34,332 nt of DNA, taken from positions 8,701 to 43,032 of the forward strand of contig JAPYTP010000030.1 in the NCBI GenBank assembly GCA_029941885.1, in the 5' to 3' direction. The position numbers and the translations under genes were made by a program. Shown here piece after piece: positions 7,586 to 14,793 of the stretch. Under the pieces are notes generated by a model. The model saw only the letters and a program-made list of their open reading frames with translations, was not told the origin of the DNA and ran no database searches. Within the stretch, counting starts at the first letter, position 1. Each line of letters begins with the position of its first letter. The DNA comes from Myxococcota bacterium. GTDB lineage: Bacteria; Myxococcota_A; UBA9160; UBA4427.

Positions 7586-8419
7586 TCAGGGCGCGAGGTG
7601 TTTTTCGAGGAAAGCGGCCGTGTGCTTGGATGCCTCCTGGGGAATACCGGCTAGAGCGACCGGTCCGGCGCTGATCTCCGCGAACTCTTTCGGCTCGGAT
7701 ACCGCCTCGAAGAGTGCTCGTGCCGCCCCCGGCGCGACATCGGGGGCTCCGGCGATCGCGATCACGAGCGTCTGGCACGAAAGCCTCGGGCCTCGCTCCG
7801 CCAGTCTCGCCGCCGGATCGAGTTCGGTGTCTTCGAGTCGGCCGGCTCCCCCGGCCACAACGAAGGCGCTCGCTCGATCGTCGTGGGCAAGCAGGTAGGC
7901 GCTGACCGTGGCCCCGATCCCTAGCCCGACCAGCCCGATGCGCGCGGAGTCCACTTCGGGCAGCGCGCACAGGGCATCGATCCCGCGGATCAGATCAGAG
8001 GTCGCCTGGCGGGCGAATTCCTCCGCCAGGGCACGAGAATCGGCGCCGATCTCTTCGCCCCGCGCCAGCTCGCCGAGGGTCCGGAAGAGCCGCTCCGACA
8101 GTTTTGGACTCGTTCGGCGGCCGTGCAGCGGCAGATCGATCGCCGCGACCGCGAATCCGTTGCGGACCCAGCTCGCAGCGAAGTCCAGGGATTCGGAGGC
8201 CGCGGATTCGCCGGTGCCGTGGGTCAGGAGTACGAGCGGTGCCAGTCGGTCGGGGGTCGTCGCCGGCAGGTAGACCCGGCCCTCCACGAAATCGCCGCGG
8301 GAGACGTAGTCGAACTTTCGTGCATCTAGGCCGGCCCACGCCGGCCCGGGGACGATCGCACGAAAAGTGGCGATCGCGGGTGCTTCGTCGTGGGGTCGGA
8401 ATACGGGCGATTTCGACAT
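7586..8419 (-). CDS. Alpha/beta-hydrolase-fold protein with Gly at the nucleophile position
   Basis: 277 residues from the ATG at 8419-8417 (MSKSPVFRPHDEAP); an in-frame start at 8476 is possible but adds an atypical Arg-rich leader. The fold is that of a dienelactone hydrolase/BAAT-like protein: oxyanion-region strand LAPLVLLTHGTGES, helix-strand FAVAAIDLPLHGRR, the nucleophile elbow RIGLVGLGIGATVSAYL, then LVIAIAGAPDVAPG and a C-terminal KHTAAFLEKHL with a candidate His. At the elbow the expected G-x-S-x-G is G-L-G-I-G, so the nucleophilic Ser/Cys is replaced by Gly (codon GGG on the minus strand near 7921). It is therefore probably a non-catalytic or differently acting member. It has no signal peptide. 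It lies 171 bp downstream of the sigma factor gene on the same strand. Confidence 0.82.
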   Translation of the reverse strand: MSKSPVFRPHDEAPAIATFRAIVPGPAWAGLDARKFDYVSRGDFVEGRVYLPATTPDRLAPLVLLTHGTGESAASESLDFAASWVRNGFAVAAIDLPLHGRRTSPKLSERLFRTLGELARGEEIGADSRALAEEFARQATSDLIRGIDALCALPEVDSARIGLVGLGIGATVSAYLLAHDDRASAFVVAGGAGRLEDTELDPAARLAERGPRLSCQTLVIAIAGAPDVAPGAARALFEAVSEPKEFAEISAGPVALAGIPQEASKHTAAFLEKHLAP

Positions 8420-8493
8420 CGCGCGAACCTTAGCAGCCGGTTCATCCGCATAGCGGCGTGGGTTCGCTCGCGGCATGGGAAGACGGTGGAATT

Positions 8494-8539
8494 GGGAGGG
8501 GAGGGGGAAAGCAGGGGCAGGGGCAAAGGGACGAGGGGG
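8494..8539 (+). other. G-rich purine tract with quadruplex-forming potential
   Basis: The plus strand carries six G runs of 3-5 bases within 46 bp, separated by 1-4-base linkers. On the coding (minus) strand of the hydrolase gene this is a C-rich leader about 75-120 bases before its start. A DNA G-quadruplex could form on the non-transcribed-side strand; this is only pattern reading. Confidence 0.5.
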
Positions 8540-8590
8540 AGCGAGCGTGATCGCCGGTCTGGCAGCGATCGTCGGGATCTCGTTTGCGCG

Positions 8591-9307
8591 CTAACGCAGG
8601 AGCAACTTGCGGGTCCGGTATAGATTCGACTTCACCGAATCCTCGGACTTGGACAGCGTCTGGGCGATCTCGGCGATCGGCATCGATTGGATGTGATGCA
8701 GTTCGAAGAGCTGGCGCTGCTCCTCCGTCACCCCGTGTTCGAGCACGTGGCTGAGCTGTTCCGCTCGCTCGTGCATCTCGTAGTTCTCGAGCGGCGTGGC
8801 CTCGCCTGAGCGGCTGGACGCCGACAGGCTCGAGAAGGACTGTTCTTCATCCTCCTCGAAGAGCGGTACGGTGGGGTGGCGCTTGCGTCGGAAGCGGGCC
8901 GCGAGCGTGCGCCGAGACAGCCCAAAGATCCAGGCTGCAAAAGGCGCGTCGCCCCGGAACGAATCGAGGGACGAGAAGATGTTGATGAAGACTTCCTGGG
9001 TCGTCTCCTCGGTGTCGGCGCGGTTGCGGAGGCGCTTGTCGAGGAAGGCGTAGACGCGTTTGAAGTAGCGTCGATAGATCTCGTCGAAGGCGGAGCGATC
9101 GCCGCCCCGCACCCGGTCGACGAGCATCTCGTCAGATTCGACGGATCGCGATCGCTCGGGCGTCTCACCGGCCGGGCCAACAGAGGCCGGCGTCACAGGG
9201 GGTCCGGACGCAGGCGCCCCCATCGCGTCCCGTTGGTCGGGTGCCTCGTTCGATTGGCTACCAAGAATGGAGCCTCTGTTACCGCGTGTACTGCTGCTGA
9301 CAGTCAA
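8591..9307 (-). CDS. RNA polymerase sigma factor, sigma-70 family, ECF-like
   Basis: 238 residues. Sigma region 2 covers about residues 65-145 (FDEIYRRYFKRVYAFLDKR, then DTEETTQEVFINIFSSLDSF and FAAWIFGLSRRTLAARFRR) and region 4 about 188-238 (TEEQRQLFELHHIQSMPIA with SKSEDSVKSNLYRTRKLLL). Regions 1.1 and 3 are absent, as in ECF sigmas. The first 55 residues are a Pro/Ser/Gly-rich leader. I chose the TTG at 9307-9305 because AAGGA sits 7 nt before it; an ATG at 9223 (MGAPASGPP) is the main alternative and would lose only the disordered leader. No anti-sigma factor is adjacent, so regulation is probably by another route. It may have its own promoter (see 9375-9405). Confidence 0.9.
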   Translation of the reverse strand: MTVSSSTRGNRGSILGSQSNEAPDQRDAMGAPASGPPVTPASVGPAGETPERSRSVESDEMLVDRVRGGDRSAFDEIYRRYFKRVYAFLDKRLRNRADTEETTQEVFINIFSSLDSFRGDAPFAAWIFGLSRRTLAARFRRKRHPTVPLFEEDEEQSFSSLSASSRSGEATPLENYEMHERAEQLSHVLEHGVTEEQRQLFELHHIQSMPIAEIAQTLSKSEDSVKSNLYRTRKLLLR

Positions 9308-9374
9308 AGCCGAATCCTTCGAATCTTCCTGCTTCCCGATCTCCCAGATCGATCAAGAGGAAGCCCCCAGATGG

Positions 9375-9405
9375 GATGTAGCCACGAGGTCGGTCGGGGT
9401 GTCAA
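9375..9405 (-). promoter_or_regulatory. Candidate sigma-70-type promoter of the sigma factor gene
   Basis: On the minus strand a perfect TTGACA (9405-9400) is followed after 19 bases by TACATC (9380-9375), a weak -10. The start codon lies about 70 bases further on. The -35 is convincing, the -10 and spacing are poor. Confidence 0.35.
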
Positions 9406-9410
9406 AATTT

Positions 9411-9422
9411 GTCACCGGTGAC
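9411..9422. promoter_or_regulatory. 12-bp perfect palindrome just upstream of the sigma factor -35
   Basis: GTCACCGGTGAC is a perfect inverted repeat 5 bp before the candidate -35 hexamer and could be an operator. Alternatively the arm CACCGG pairs with CCGGTG at about 9431-9436, giving a plus-strand hairpin followed by six T residues, which looks like a terminator although no plus-strand gene enters from the left. Confidence 0.35.
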
Positions 9423-9592
9423 GAGAATCGCCGGTGCTTTTTTCCTACTCCCCAGTGGGGGCAGCGAGAGAGCTCTCTGATGATCCGTCAGATCTAAATT
9501 GAATCTAGTTTGGGATAGCAGGCGCACGATGCAGGCTCGGCAGAGAGGCTTGCGGGGGAGGGCAGACGAAACGGGGGGACGGCGAGGCGACG

Positions 9593-10243
9593 TCAGCGAT
9601 TCGCGCGTTCGCCTGTCGACTCGAGCCTCAGGTCCGCGTCGGTGAGGCCCGTGCGGAAGGTGGAGGGGCCCGGCGGGCCGCTAAGGCGATTGTGAGACGG
9701 CGAAGCGGTCGGGTCGGCCTGGTCATTCGACTCGCCCAAACGGAGGCCAAGGTCGTCCGGCTCGGGGGCCTGGAACTCGGGACGATCGACGGCCGGCGCG
9801 CGGCGCTCCAGCAGCAACATGAGTTGCCCCTGTCTTTTCAGGCAGCGGTAGTCGAGTAGCTCGAGGGATCGGACGGCAAGACTCTCGGCAGCCAGGCGGC
9901 TCTCGGAGGTGAAATGTGGACAGAAAATCATTGCCCGGGGCTCCGCCGTCGCTTCAAGCCCGAGACCGGGGGCAAGTTTCAGCAGATCTCGTCGCCGCGG
10001 CCGCAGCCACGCGAGATCCGCCAGGGCCCGAGTGAAGAGACTGGTTTCCTCGCTTTCCCCTCCGATCCGGAGGCTCAAGAGATCGCCTCCGGCTCCGATC
10101 GCAAGCAGATCGATCGGCGTCGATTCAGCGAGAAAATCCTCGGCGATCACGCGCAGGGTCGGCTCGGCTCGACGGAGTGCATGTCGTAGCGCTCGTCGTA
10201 GCGACGCCTGCTCCGGGATCCCCTGCCACTCGAGTTCAGCCAA
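9593..10243 (-). CDS. Protein of unknown function; degenerate nuclease-like fold suspected; third gene of ParA cluster
   Basis: 216 residues. The TTG start (10243-10241) overlaps the stop of the preceding gene by 8 bp, so the two are translationally coupled. The stretch FLAESTPIDLLAIGAGGDLLSLRIG (about residues 38-62, here given in part) has the strand-turn-strand shape of PD-(D/E)xK-type nucleases, in which a D/E and E-x-K would follow; here the E-x-K position reads L-R-I, so catalytic residues appear lost. FTRALADLAWLRPRRRDLLKL and LLDYRCLKRQGQLMLLLER complete the domain (to about 148). The last 65 residues are Pro/Asp/Ser-rich. I do not recognise a named family and the nuclease relation is inference from local pattern only. 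It sits at the end of a parA operon. Confidence 0.72.
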   Translation of the reverse strand: MAELEWQGIPEQASLRRALRHALRRAEPTLRVIAEDFLAESTPIDLLAIGAGGDLLSLRIGGESEETSLFTRALADLAWLRPRRRDLLKLAPGLGLEATAEPRAMIFCPHFTSESRLAAESLAVRSLELLDYRCLKRQGQLMLLLERRAPAVDRPEFQAPEPDDLGLRLGESNDQADPTASPSHNRLSGPPGPSTFRTGLTDADLRLESTGERANR

Positions 10244-11081
10244 GGACTCGGCTCCTTGCGTCTTCGTAGAGAAGCCGCGCTACGTCCGTCAGAGCGCGGC
10301 TGGCAGGTGCCTGGGGGTGGGCCAACCCGATCGGGCGCTGTGCCGCGATGGCGCGATACACGTGGAGATCATCGACCAGCAGTCCATAGCTGATCAGGAC
10401 GAGTCCGAGTTCTTCCTCGGACAGGCGGGCGAGTGTCTCGAAGGCGGATCGGGCCTCCGCAATCGTGTTCGCGCCGTGCACGGTCAGACCAACCTCGACA
10501 TCGGGATGCGCGGCAACGAGCGCGCGCGTGAGATCGAGAGCTTCGCCAAGGTCGCGCCGATCGGAAGAGCTGAGCAGCAGCAGCCAGCGAATCGCATGCG
10601 TCGGTGCCCTCTCATCGACCAGCCACATGGGAGGGATTCGCACGAACACGATCCCGCCTCGTCGCGCCTTTTCTGCGCGCTCGGCGGCGAGATCCGCGGC
10701 TGCCCGATAGAGACTCCCGAGGTCGGGGGCGGGACAGAAGAGCATTTCGCTGCCGAGGGGGCCGACGCCAGGCTCGGGCCAGAGAGCGGACCCACGATCC
10801 GTGTCCGGGGCGAGGATGACGGCCGAGCCGCCCAGTCGAGTCGTTTCGATCGCCAGGTTCCAGGCCAGGGCGGCGCGCACGACGTCGCGCTCACCGATCG
10901 GCAGGCCGAGGATCGGCATCGGCGGTGGTGGTCGATTCGTGACGGGGACGATGGAGGGATACGGCGCGTCGTTGCGATCGGCCGAGATGTCGCTCGGGAA
11001 TGCCGGCGCGGGGCGGGTGGGAACGCCGTCCTCGAGCTCGGGGAGGAAATAGTGCAGGACATCGGCGAGATCGCGCGGCAA
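10236..11081 (-). CDS. MinD/FlhG-like protein lacking a functional Walker A motif
   Basis: 281 residues from a TTG at 11081-11079, with GAGGGA about 6 nt upstream; the frame is open back to 11165 but offers no better start. The region PILGLPIGERDVVRAALAWN then LAIETTRLGGSAVILAPD (about residues 56-93) aligns in spacing with the MinD/FlhG core (VTSGKGGVGKTTVAANLALALARLGKRVLLID-like), but the G-K-T/S of the P-loop is replaced by G-E-R-D-V-V-R. The second half (DVEVGLTVHGANTIAEARSAF, then LISYGLLVDDLHVYRAIAAQ and RPIGLAHPQAPASRAL) matches the dimer/membrane half of FlhG-type ATPases. It therefore looks like a pseudo-ATPase paralogue. It lies 84 bp downstream of the ParA-CBM48 gene and overlaps the next gene. 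No flagellar genes are nearby. Confidence 0.78.
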   Translation of the reverse strand: MPRDLADVLHYFLPELEDGVPTRPAPAFPSDISADRNDAPYPSIVPVTNRPPPPMPILGLPIGERDVVRAALAWNLAIETTRLGGSAVILAPDTDRGSALWPEPGVGPLGSEMLFCPAPDLGSLYRAAADLAAERAEKARRGGIVFVRIPPMWLVDERAPTHAIRWLLLLSSSDRRDLGEALDLTRALVAAHPDVEVGLTVHGANTIAEARSAFETLARLSEEELGLVLISYGLLVDDLHVYRAIAAQRPIGLAHPQAPASRALTDVARLLYEDARSRVLG

Positions 11082-11165
11082 GGTGTCCCTCGAAAGATTG
11101 CGGTCAGGGTCGACACGGTTGGATCGGAGCGGTCGTGACTGGCAGAGTACCCCTTGCAGCAGCAG

Positions 11166-12266
11166 CTAGCGAACGTGAAGAATCGAATTCGGTTGGCCCG
11201 TGGGTCCGGGTGCCGAATCGGGATTGGTCGGGTCCTCCCGCCATTCTCCATCGACCACATAACGGTATTGGTAGGATCCGGGCTCGAGAGTGAGGACCTT
11301 CGTCCACACACGCTCCTGCCCTTCGGATGCGATCAGCGAGCGGACGCCTCGGTCGGGTACCCAACCGTTGAAGTCTCCAGCGATTCGCACGTCTCCCGCC
11401 GAGGAGTCCTTGAATCGGACGACGACCTCGCGCGGGAGGGTGGCCACCTCATCTTCCTCGCCCTCTTCGAGGGTCCCGGTGCGCGTCGTCACCTGGTTCG
11501 GTGGCGAGGCGGCGAGTTCGATTGCGACGGAGGCGTAGTCCAGGGCACCATTCGCGGAGGGAGCGTAAAGCGAGATCGGCAGACCCTGCCGCGCTGCTTC
11601 TCGGAGCTTGACGTTCAAGCGGATCACCGAATCGAAACAGAGCTCCTTGAAGAGCTCTCGGATATCGCCCAGGGTCTGTCGAGCGTACCGGGTTCGTCCG
11701 TCGTAAAGAGTCGGGAGGACCCGAACGTCCAGGTGGTGTCCGATGCGGTCGGAGAGCAGGCTGATCGTTTCGAGCAGCTTCTGGACTCCGTCGATCGCAA
11801 AAAAGCTCGTCTCGAGGGGCACGAGGACTTCGCTCGCGGCACGCAGAGCATTGAACGTCAGCAGTCCGACGTTCGGCGGGCAATCGATGAGGACGTAATC
11901 GTAGAGCGGCGGCAGCGTGTCGAGGGCAGCGGAGAGACGTTCCGTGCGCGCGTCGTGGCGCTCGGTGGCCAGTTTCTGCTCGAGGGCGGACAAGACGATG
12001 CTCGATGGAGCAATGCCGATCTGATCGTTCACGTCGATGATGACCGAATCGAGGCGGCTCGCTCCGGACGGTTCGACCAGGACCTCGTAGAGATTGACCT
12101 CGAGGTCGTCGGGTTCGAGTCCGACAGCGAGCGTGGCGTGAGCCTGCGGATCCATATCGATGATCAGGACTCGATTCCCGTCGGCCGCCAGAGCGCCCGC
12201 GAGATTGACCGTGGTGGTTGTCTTTCCACAGCCGCCTTTTTGATTGACGATGGCGATGACCCGCAT
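11166..12266 (-). CDS. ParA-family ATPase fused to a C-terminal CBM48/AMPK1-type carbohydrate-binding domain
   Basis: 366 residues. Residues 1-255 are a complete ParA/Soj ATPase: deviant Walker A NQKGGCGKTTTTVNLAGAL (8-26), Walker A' IDMDPQAHAT, Walker B YDYVLIDCPPNVGLLTFNAL, and DGRTRYARQTLGDIREL. After an acidic linker (TLEEGEEDEV) residues about 280-366 form an early-set/glycogen-binding-type domain: VVVRFKDSSAGDVRIAGDFN, GWVPDRG, VWTKVLTLEPGSYQYRYVVD, GEWREDPTNPDSA, NSILHVR. This is the AMPK1_CBM pattern that binds glycogen-like glucans or mediates protein contacts. ParA proteins position cargo by ATP-driven dimerisation on DNA. No parB or parS-like gene is adjacent. A run of nine G residues lies just before the ATG. 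Fusion is within one uninterrupted frame. Confidence 0.9.
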   Translation of the reverse strand: MRVIAIVNQKGGCGKTTTTVNLAGALAADGNRVLIIDMDPQAHATLAVGLEPDDLEVNLYEVLVEPSGASRLDSVIIDVNDQIGIAPSSIVLSALEQKLATERHDARTERLSAALDTLPPLYDYVLIDCPPNVGLLTFNALRAASEVLVPLETSFFAIDGVQKLLETISLLSDRIGHHLDVRVLPTLYDGRTRYARQTLGDIRELFKELCFDSVIRLNVKLREAARQGLPISLYAPSANGALDYASVAIELAASPPNQVTTRTGTLEEGEEDEVATLPREVVVRFKDSSAGDVRIAGDFNGWVPDRGVRSLIASEGQERVWTKVLTLEPGSYQYRYVVDGEWREDPTNPDSAPGPTGQPNSILHVR

Positions 12267-12271
12267 AACGT

Positions 12272-12280
12272 CCCCCCCCC
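12272..12280 (-). promoter_or_regulatory. G9 homopolymer in the ribosome-binding region of the ParA-CBM48 gene
   Basis: On the coding strand nine G residues end 5 bases before the ATG (12266-12264), occupying the place of the Shine-Dalgarno sequence. Length changes in this tract would shift or alter ribosome binding; whether it varies is unknown. Confidence 0.4.
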
Positions 12281-12416
12281 GAGGCGTTCGTCAGAAACCC
12301 TGAATGGGTGCCGACGTGCGATCCTGTCTGGCCATCATGAGTCGATCCATCGACCCGATGGCCCCACATCGATTCCCGTGGATTCGATGTGTCGTAGTCA
12401 GTGGCAAGCACTTCGT

Positions 12417-13106
12417 TCAGCCGGTCTGACTCCAGTTCTTGTCGAGGCGCTTGGCCCCCCGTGGTCCGGGCTTGGCCGGTATCCCGTTTTGAATCCCGCC
12501 AGTTTCGTCCCCGATCGGCGATACGCCGTCGGAGATCGCCCCGGCCCGTGTGTGTTTACGCAAACGATACGTCGAAACCTCACGTTCGAAATCGGCGACC
12601 TCGAAAACCCATTCCTGGCCGCTGACGGCCTCGAAGACCGTGTCGTCGCGGAAGACCAGGACCACGTCGCCGGTCGCGACCAGCACGAGCTCCGAGAGCG
12701 GTCTTCCAACTCGCGGGAGCAGTTCCTGAAGCGCGCGCACGCTCTTGCGAATCTTCTGGACCGATACGCCGGCGTCGATCAGCCGCTTGGTCGCTTTCAG
12801 CGCGACCAGATCGTCGAAGCTGTATCGGTGATGCCCGCCGGGAGTGCGCGCGGAGGGCTCGATCAGGCCGGTCTTGGCCCAATACTGCAACTGCCTGCGC
12901 GACAAGCCCAGCAGATCCACGACATCTCGTGTCTTGAAATGGGCCTTCGCGACACTCGGCACCCGTCGCGGCACGGCGACCACTTGCCCGCCATCTGGCA
13001 ACCCGACGTCCGCCCTCAGCGAATTCGGCTCCTGCCCTCCAAACCCACCCGAGCTGTTGGCCCCTGCCAATCGTGCGTCCTCCGAGGAAATTCGACGATC
13101 GTCCAC
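12417..13106 (-). CDS. MerR-family transcriptional regulator
   Basis: 229 residues from a GTG at 13106-13104, chosen because GGAGAAGGCA precedes it (GGAG, 6-nt spacing). The frame continues upstream to a TTG at 13304 (295 residues), but that TTG is itself part of a good -35 hexamer. The MerR helix-turn-helix and wing occupy about residues 56-126: AHFKTRDVVDLLGLSRRQLQ, YWAKTGLIEPSARTPGGHHR and YSFDDLVALKATKRLIDAG. The C-terminal part (ELVLVATGDVVLVFRDD, EWVFEVADFEREV) does not show the metal-binding Cys of classical MerR. The last 40 residues are basic and disordered. It lies 150 bp upstream of the ParA-CBM48 gene on the same strand and is a natural candidate regulator of that cluster. Confidence 0.85.
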   Translation of the reverse strand: MDDRRISSEDARLAGANSSGGFGGQEPNSLRADVGLPDGGQVVAVPRRVPSVAKAHFKTRDVVDLLGLSRRQLQYWAKTGLIEPSARTPGGHHRYSFDDLVALKATKRLIDAGVSVQKIRKSVRALQELLPRVGRPLSELVLVATGDVVLVFRDDTVFEAVSGQEWVFEVADFEREVSTYRLRKHTRAGAISDGVSPIGDETGGIQNGIPAKPGPRGAKRLDKNWSQTG

Positions 13107-13275
13107 TGCCTTCTCCAAAGCCCAATCGCGGGCCCTCTTACCTGCTGTGGGCTTCGATTCGCTCGCTCCTCGACGCCTCGACGGCGAGAGGCCAGATGCC
13201 CGTGAGAATCGTGTGGGGCCGTCCGCGTCGCTTCGGAGGCTCCGGGATTGACCCGGGATCCGAGCGAACCCCCAG

Positions 13276-13304
13276 AGTAAATGAGTGGCAGTGGCCCAAG
13301 TCAA
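13276..13304 (-). promoter_or_regulatory. Candidate sigma-70-type promoter for the MerR gene
   Basis: On the minus strand TTGACT (13304-13299), a 17-base spacer and TTTACT (13281-13276): 5/6 and 4/6 matches with ideal spacing. Transcription would start near 13268, leaving a leader of about 160 bases to the preferred GTG. Confidence 0.45.
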
Positions 13305-13444
13305 GCCAAAAGCCGCGGGATTTGTCGCGGTGAGGGCGAAAAATTTCTGCCACCTCGGGCGAGTATCCCATCTATTGGATCGAGGTGCGTTGGGGTGCCC
13401 AGCCTCCTGACGCGGCCTCTCGGGGGCTGGTATTGTCCTAGACC

Positions 13445-14776
13445 GTGTCGAATAAGCAGATACAGGATCGCGACAAGGAAGAGGACAGTGGGAATCACTC
13501 TCCCGCGGAGCGCTCTGGCGATCCCTCGATTCCCCGTGGGTCGATGTCTCGCTTCACTTCCCGCCGCGGCGCGGAGACGGATCTCGAAGACGACGAGGGG
13601 GAGGAGCAGTCCGCGAGTTTGACCCGGGTTCGGGTCGACGATCACGGAGCGCACCGGCCTTTCATGCGCGGGATCCTGGTTCATTCGCTGACGGAGCAGG
13701 GCATTTCCTTCGAAAATGCCTACGAGATCGCCCAGGCCGTCTGGAAGCAGGTTTCGGGTCGGCAGCTGATCACCAAGGATGAGCTGCGCGAACTCGTGCG
13801 GGAGCTGACCGTCGAGTCCGCCCCCGGTGAGGTCGACCGGTCGGATTCCTTATTTGCGGATCAGCTGGCCGTTCTCGGGAAGGACGGTCGCTGGCCCTTC
13901 AATTCCGGTCGCCTTCAGCTCTCGCTGCTCGCGGCGGGTCTCAAGCCCCTCCAGGCCTTCGAAGCGGTCGTCGAGATCGAACGCGACTTGAGCGGGGGCA
14001 GAGAGCGAAGTGTCACTCGCGATTCGATTCGAGAGCTGAGCGCCGGAATCCTGCAGCGGCGCTTCGGCGAAAACTCCGCAAGTCGATATCTCAACTGGCG
14101 ATCCTTTCAGAATGAGGACGAGCGCCCCCTGATCCTCTTGCTCGGAGGAACCAGCGGCGTCGGGAAATCGTCCCTGGCCCTCGAAGTCGCACGCAGGCTC
14201 TCGATCGGGCGGGTGCTCTCAACGGACTCCATTCGCGACGTGATGCGGGTGATGTTGTCGGACGATCTCGTGCCGACACTCCACGTGTCGAGCTTCGAAG
14301 CCCACACGCGGCTGCTGACCGAAGTTCGTGATGGCCTCGATCCCGTCATCGAAGGATTTCTCGAGCAATCGCGAACGGTCTCGGTCGGGGTCCGCGCCGT
14401 GATCGAGCGCGCGATCATCGAGGGGACCAGCACAGTGCTCGACGGTGTGAGCATCGTGCCTGGGCTCTTCGACCTGAGCGAGTGGCAGGATCGCGCCCAT
14501 GTGTTCTTCCTGCTCGCGGCGGACGAGGATCGCGAATCCCTGCATGCGCATCTCGTCGCGCGTGGCCACGGCCGCGGCGCCCGGGCGACGGAGCGCTACG
14601 TGCGCAACTTTCAGGAGATCTTCACGATCCAGGAAGACCTGCTCGAGCGCGCGGAGATGTTCTCGGTCCCCGTGGTGGACGTTCAGGACCTCGAGGGCGC
14701 AGCGGGCAAGGTCGTGAAGCACATCGTCGGCCAACTGGGCGAACGGCGCGCGGCGGAGGCGTCGGGTCTCCATTAG
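13445..14776 (+). CDS. 2-phosphoglycerate kinase-like P-loop kinase with N-terminal ATP-cone-like domain
   Basis: 443 residues from a GTG at 13445; an ATG at 13544 is an alternative. Residues about 60-130 (TRVRVDDHGAHRPFMRGILV, SFENAYEIAQAVWKQVSGR) resemble an ATP-cone regulatory module. The kinase domain begins with LLLGGTSGVGKSSLALEVAR (Walker A 234-243, Lys241), then LSTDSIRDVMRVMLSDDLVP and IEGTSTVLDGVSIVPGLF, features of the archaeal 2-phosphoglycerate kinase that makes 2,3-bisphosphoglycerate for cyclic 2,3-diphosphoglycerate. In bacteria the physiological substrate is less clear. A TATTGT hexamer at 13431-13436 with CTGACG 18 bp upstream would give a nearly leaderless transcript. trmB follows after 17 bp. 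Confidence 0.82.
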   Translation: MSNKQIQDRDKEEDSGNHSPAERSGDPSIPRGSMSRFTSRRGAETDLEDDEGEEQSASLTRVRVDDHGAHRPFMRGILVHSLTEQGISFENAYEIAQAVWKQVSGRQLITKDELRELVRELTVESAPGEVDRSDSLFADQLAVLGKDGRWPFNSGRLQLSLLAAGLKPLQAFEAVVEIERDLSGGRERSVTRDSIRELSAGILQRRFGENSASRYLNWRSFQNEDERPLILLLGGTSGVGKSSLALEVARRLSIGRVLSTDSIRDVMRVMLSDDLVPTLHVSSFEAHTRLLTEVRDGLDPVIEGFLEQSRTVSVGVRAVIERAIIEGTSTVLDGVSIVPGLFDLSEWQDRAHVFFLLAADEDRESLHAHLVARGHGRGARATERYVRNFQEIFTIQEDLLERAEMFSVPVVDVQDLEGAAGKVVKHIVGQLGERRAAEASGLH

Positions 14777-14793
14777 GATCCCGGCCGTAATCC

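Noticed and set aside
7741-7790. Second sigma-54-like site (TGGCACGAAAG)
   Set aside because: The -12 TTGC element is missing and the site lies inside the hydrolase coding region.
10236-12266. Chromosome or plasmid partition locus (parAB/parS)
   Set aside because: No ParB-like gene and no repeated parS-type 16-bp palindrome was seen near the ParA gene.
11154-13205. Plus-strand frame of about 680 codons
   Set aside because: It is antisense to the ParA-CBM48 and MerR genes, both of which show clear family motifs.
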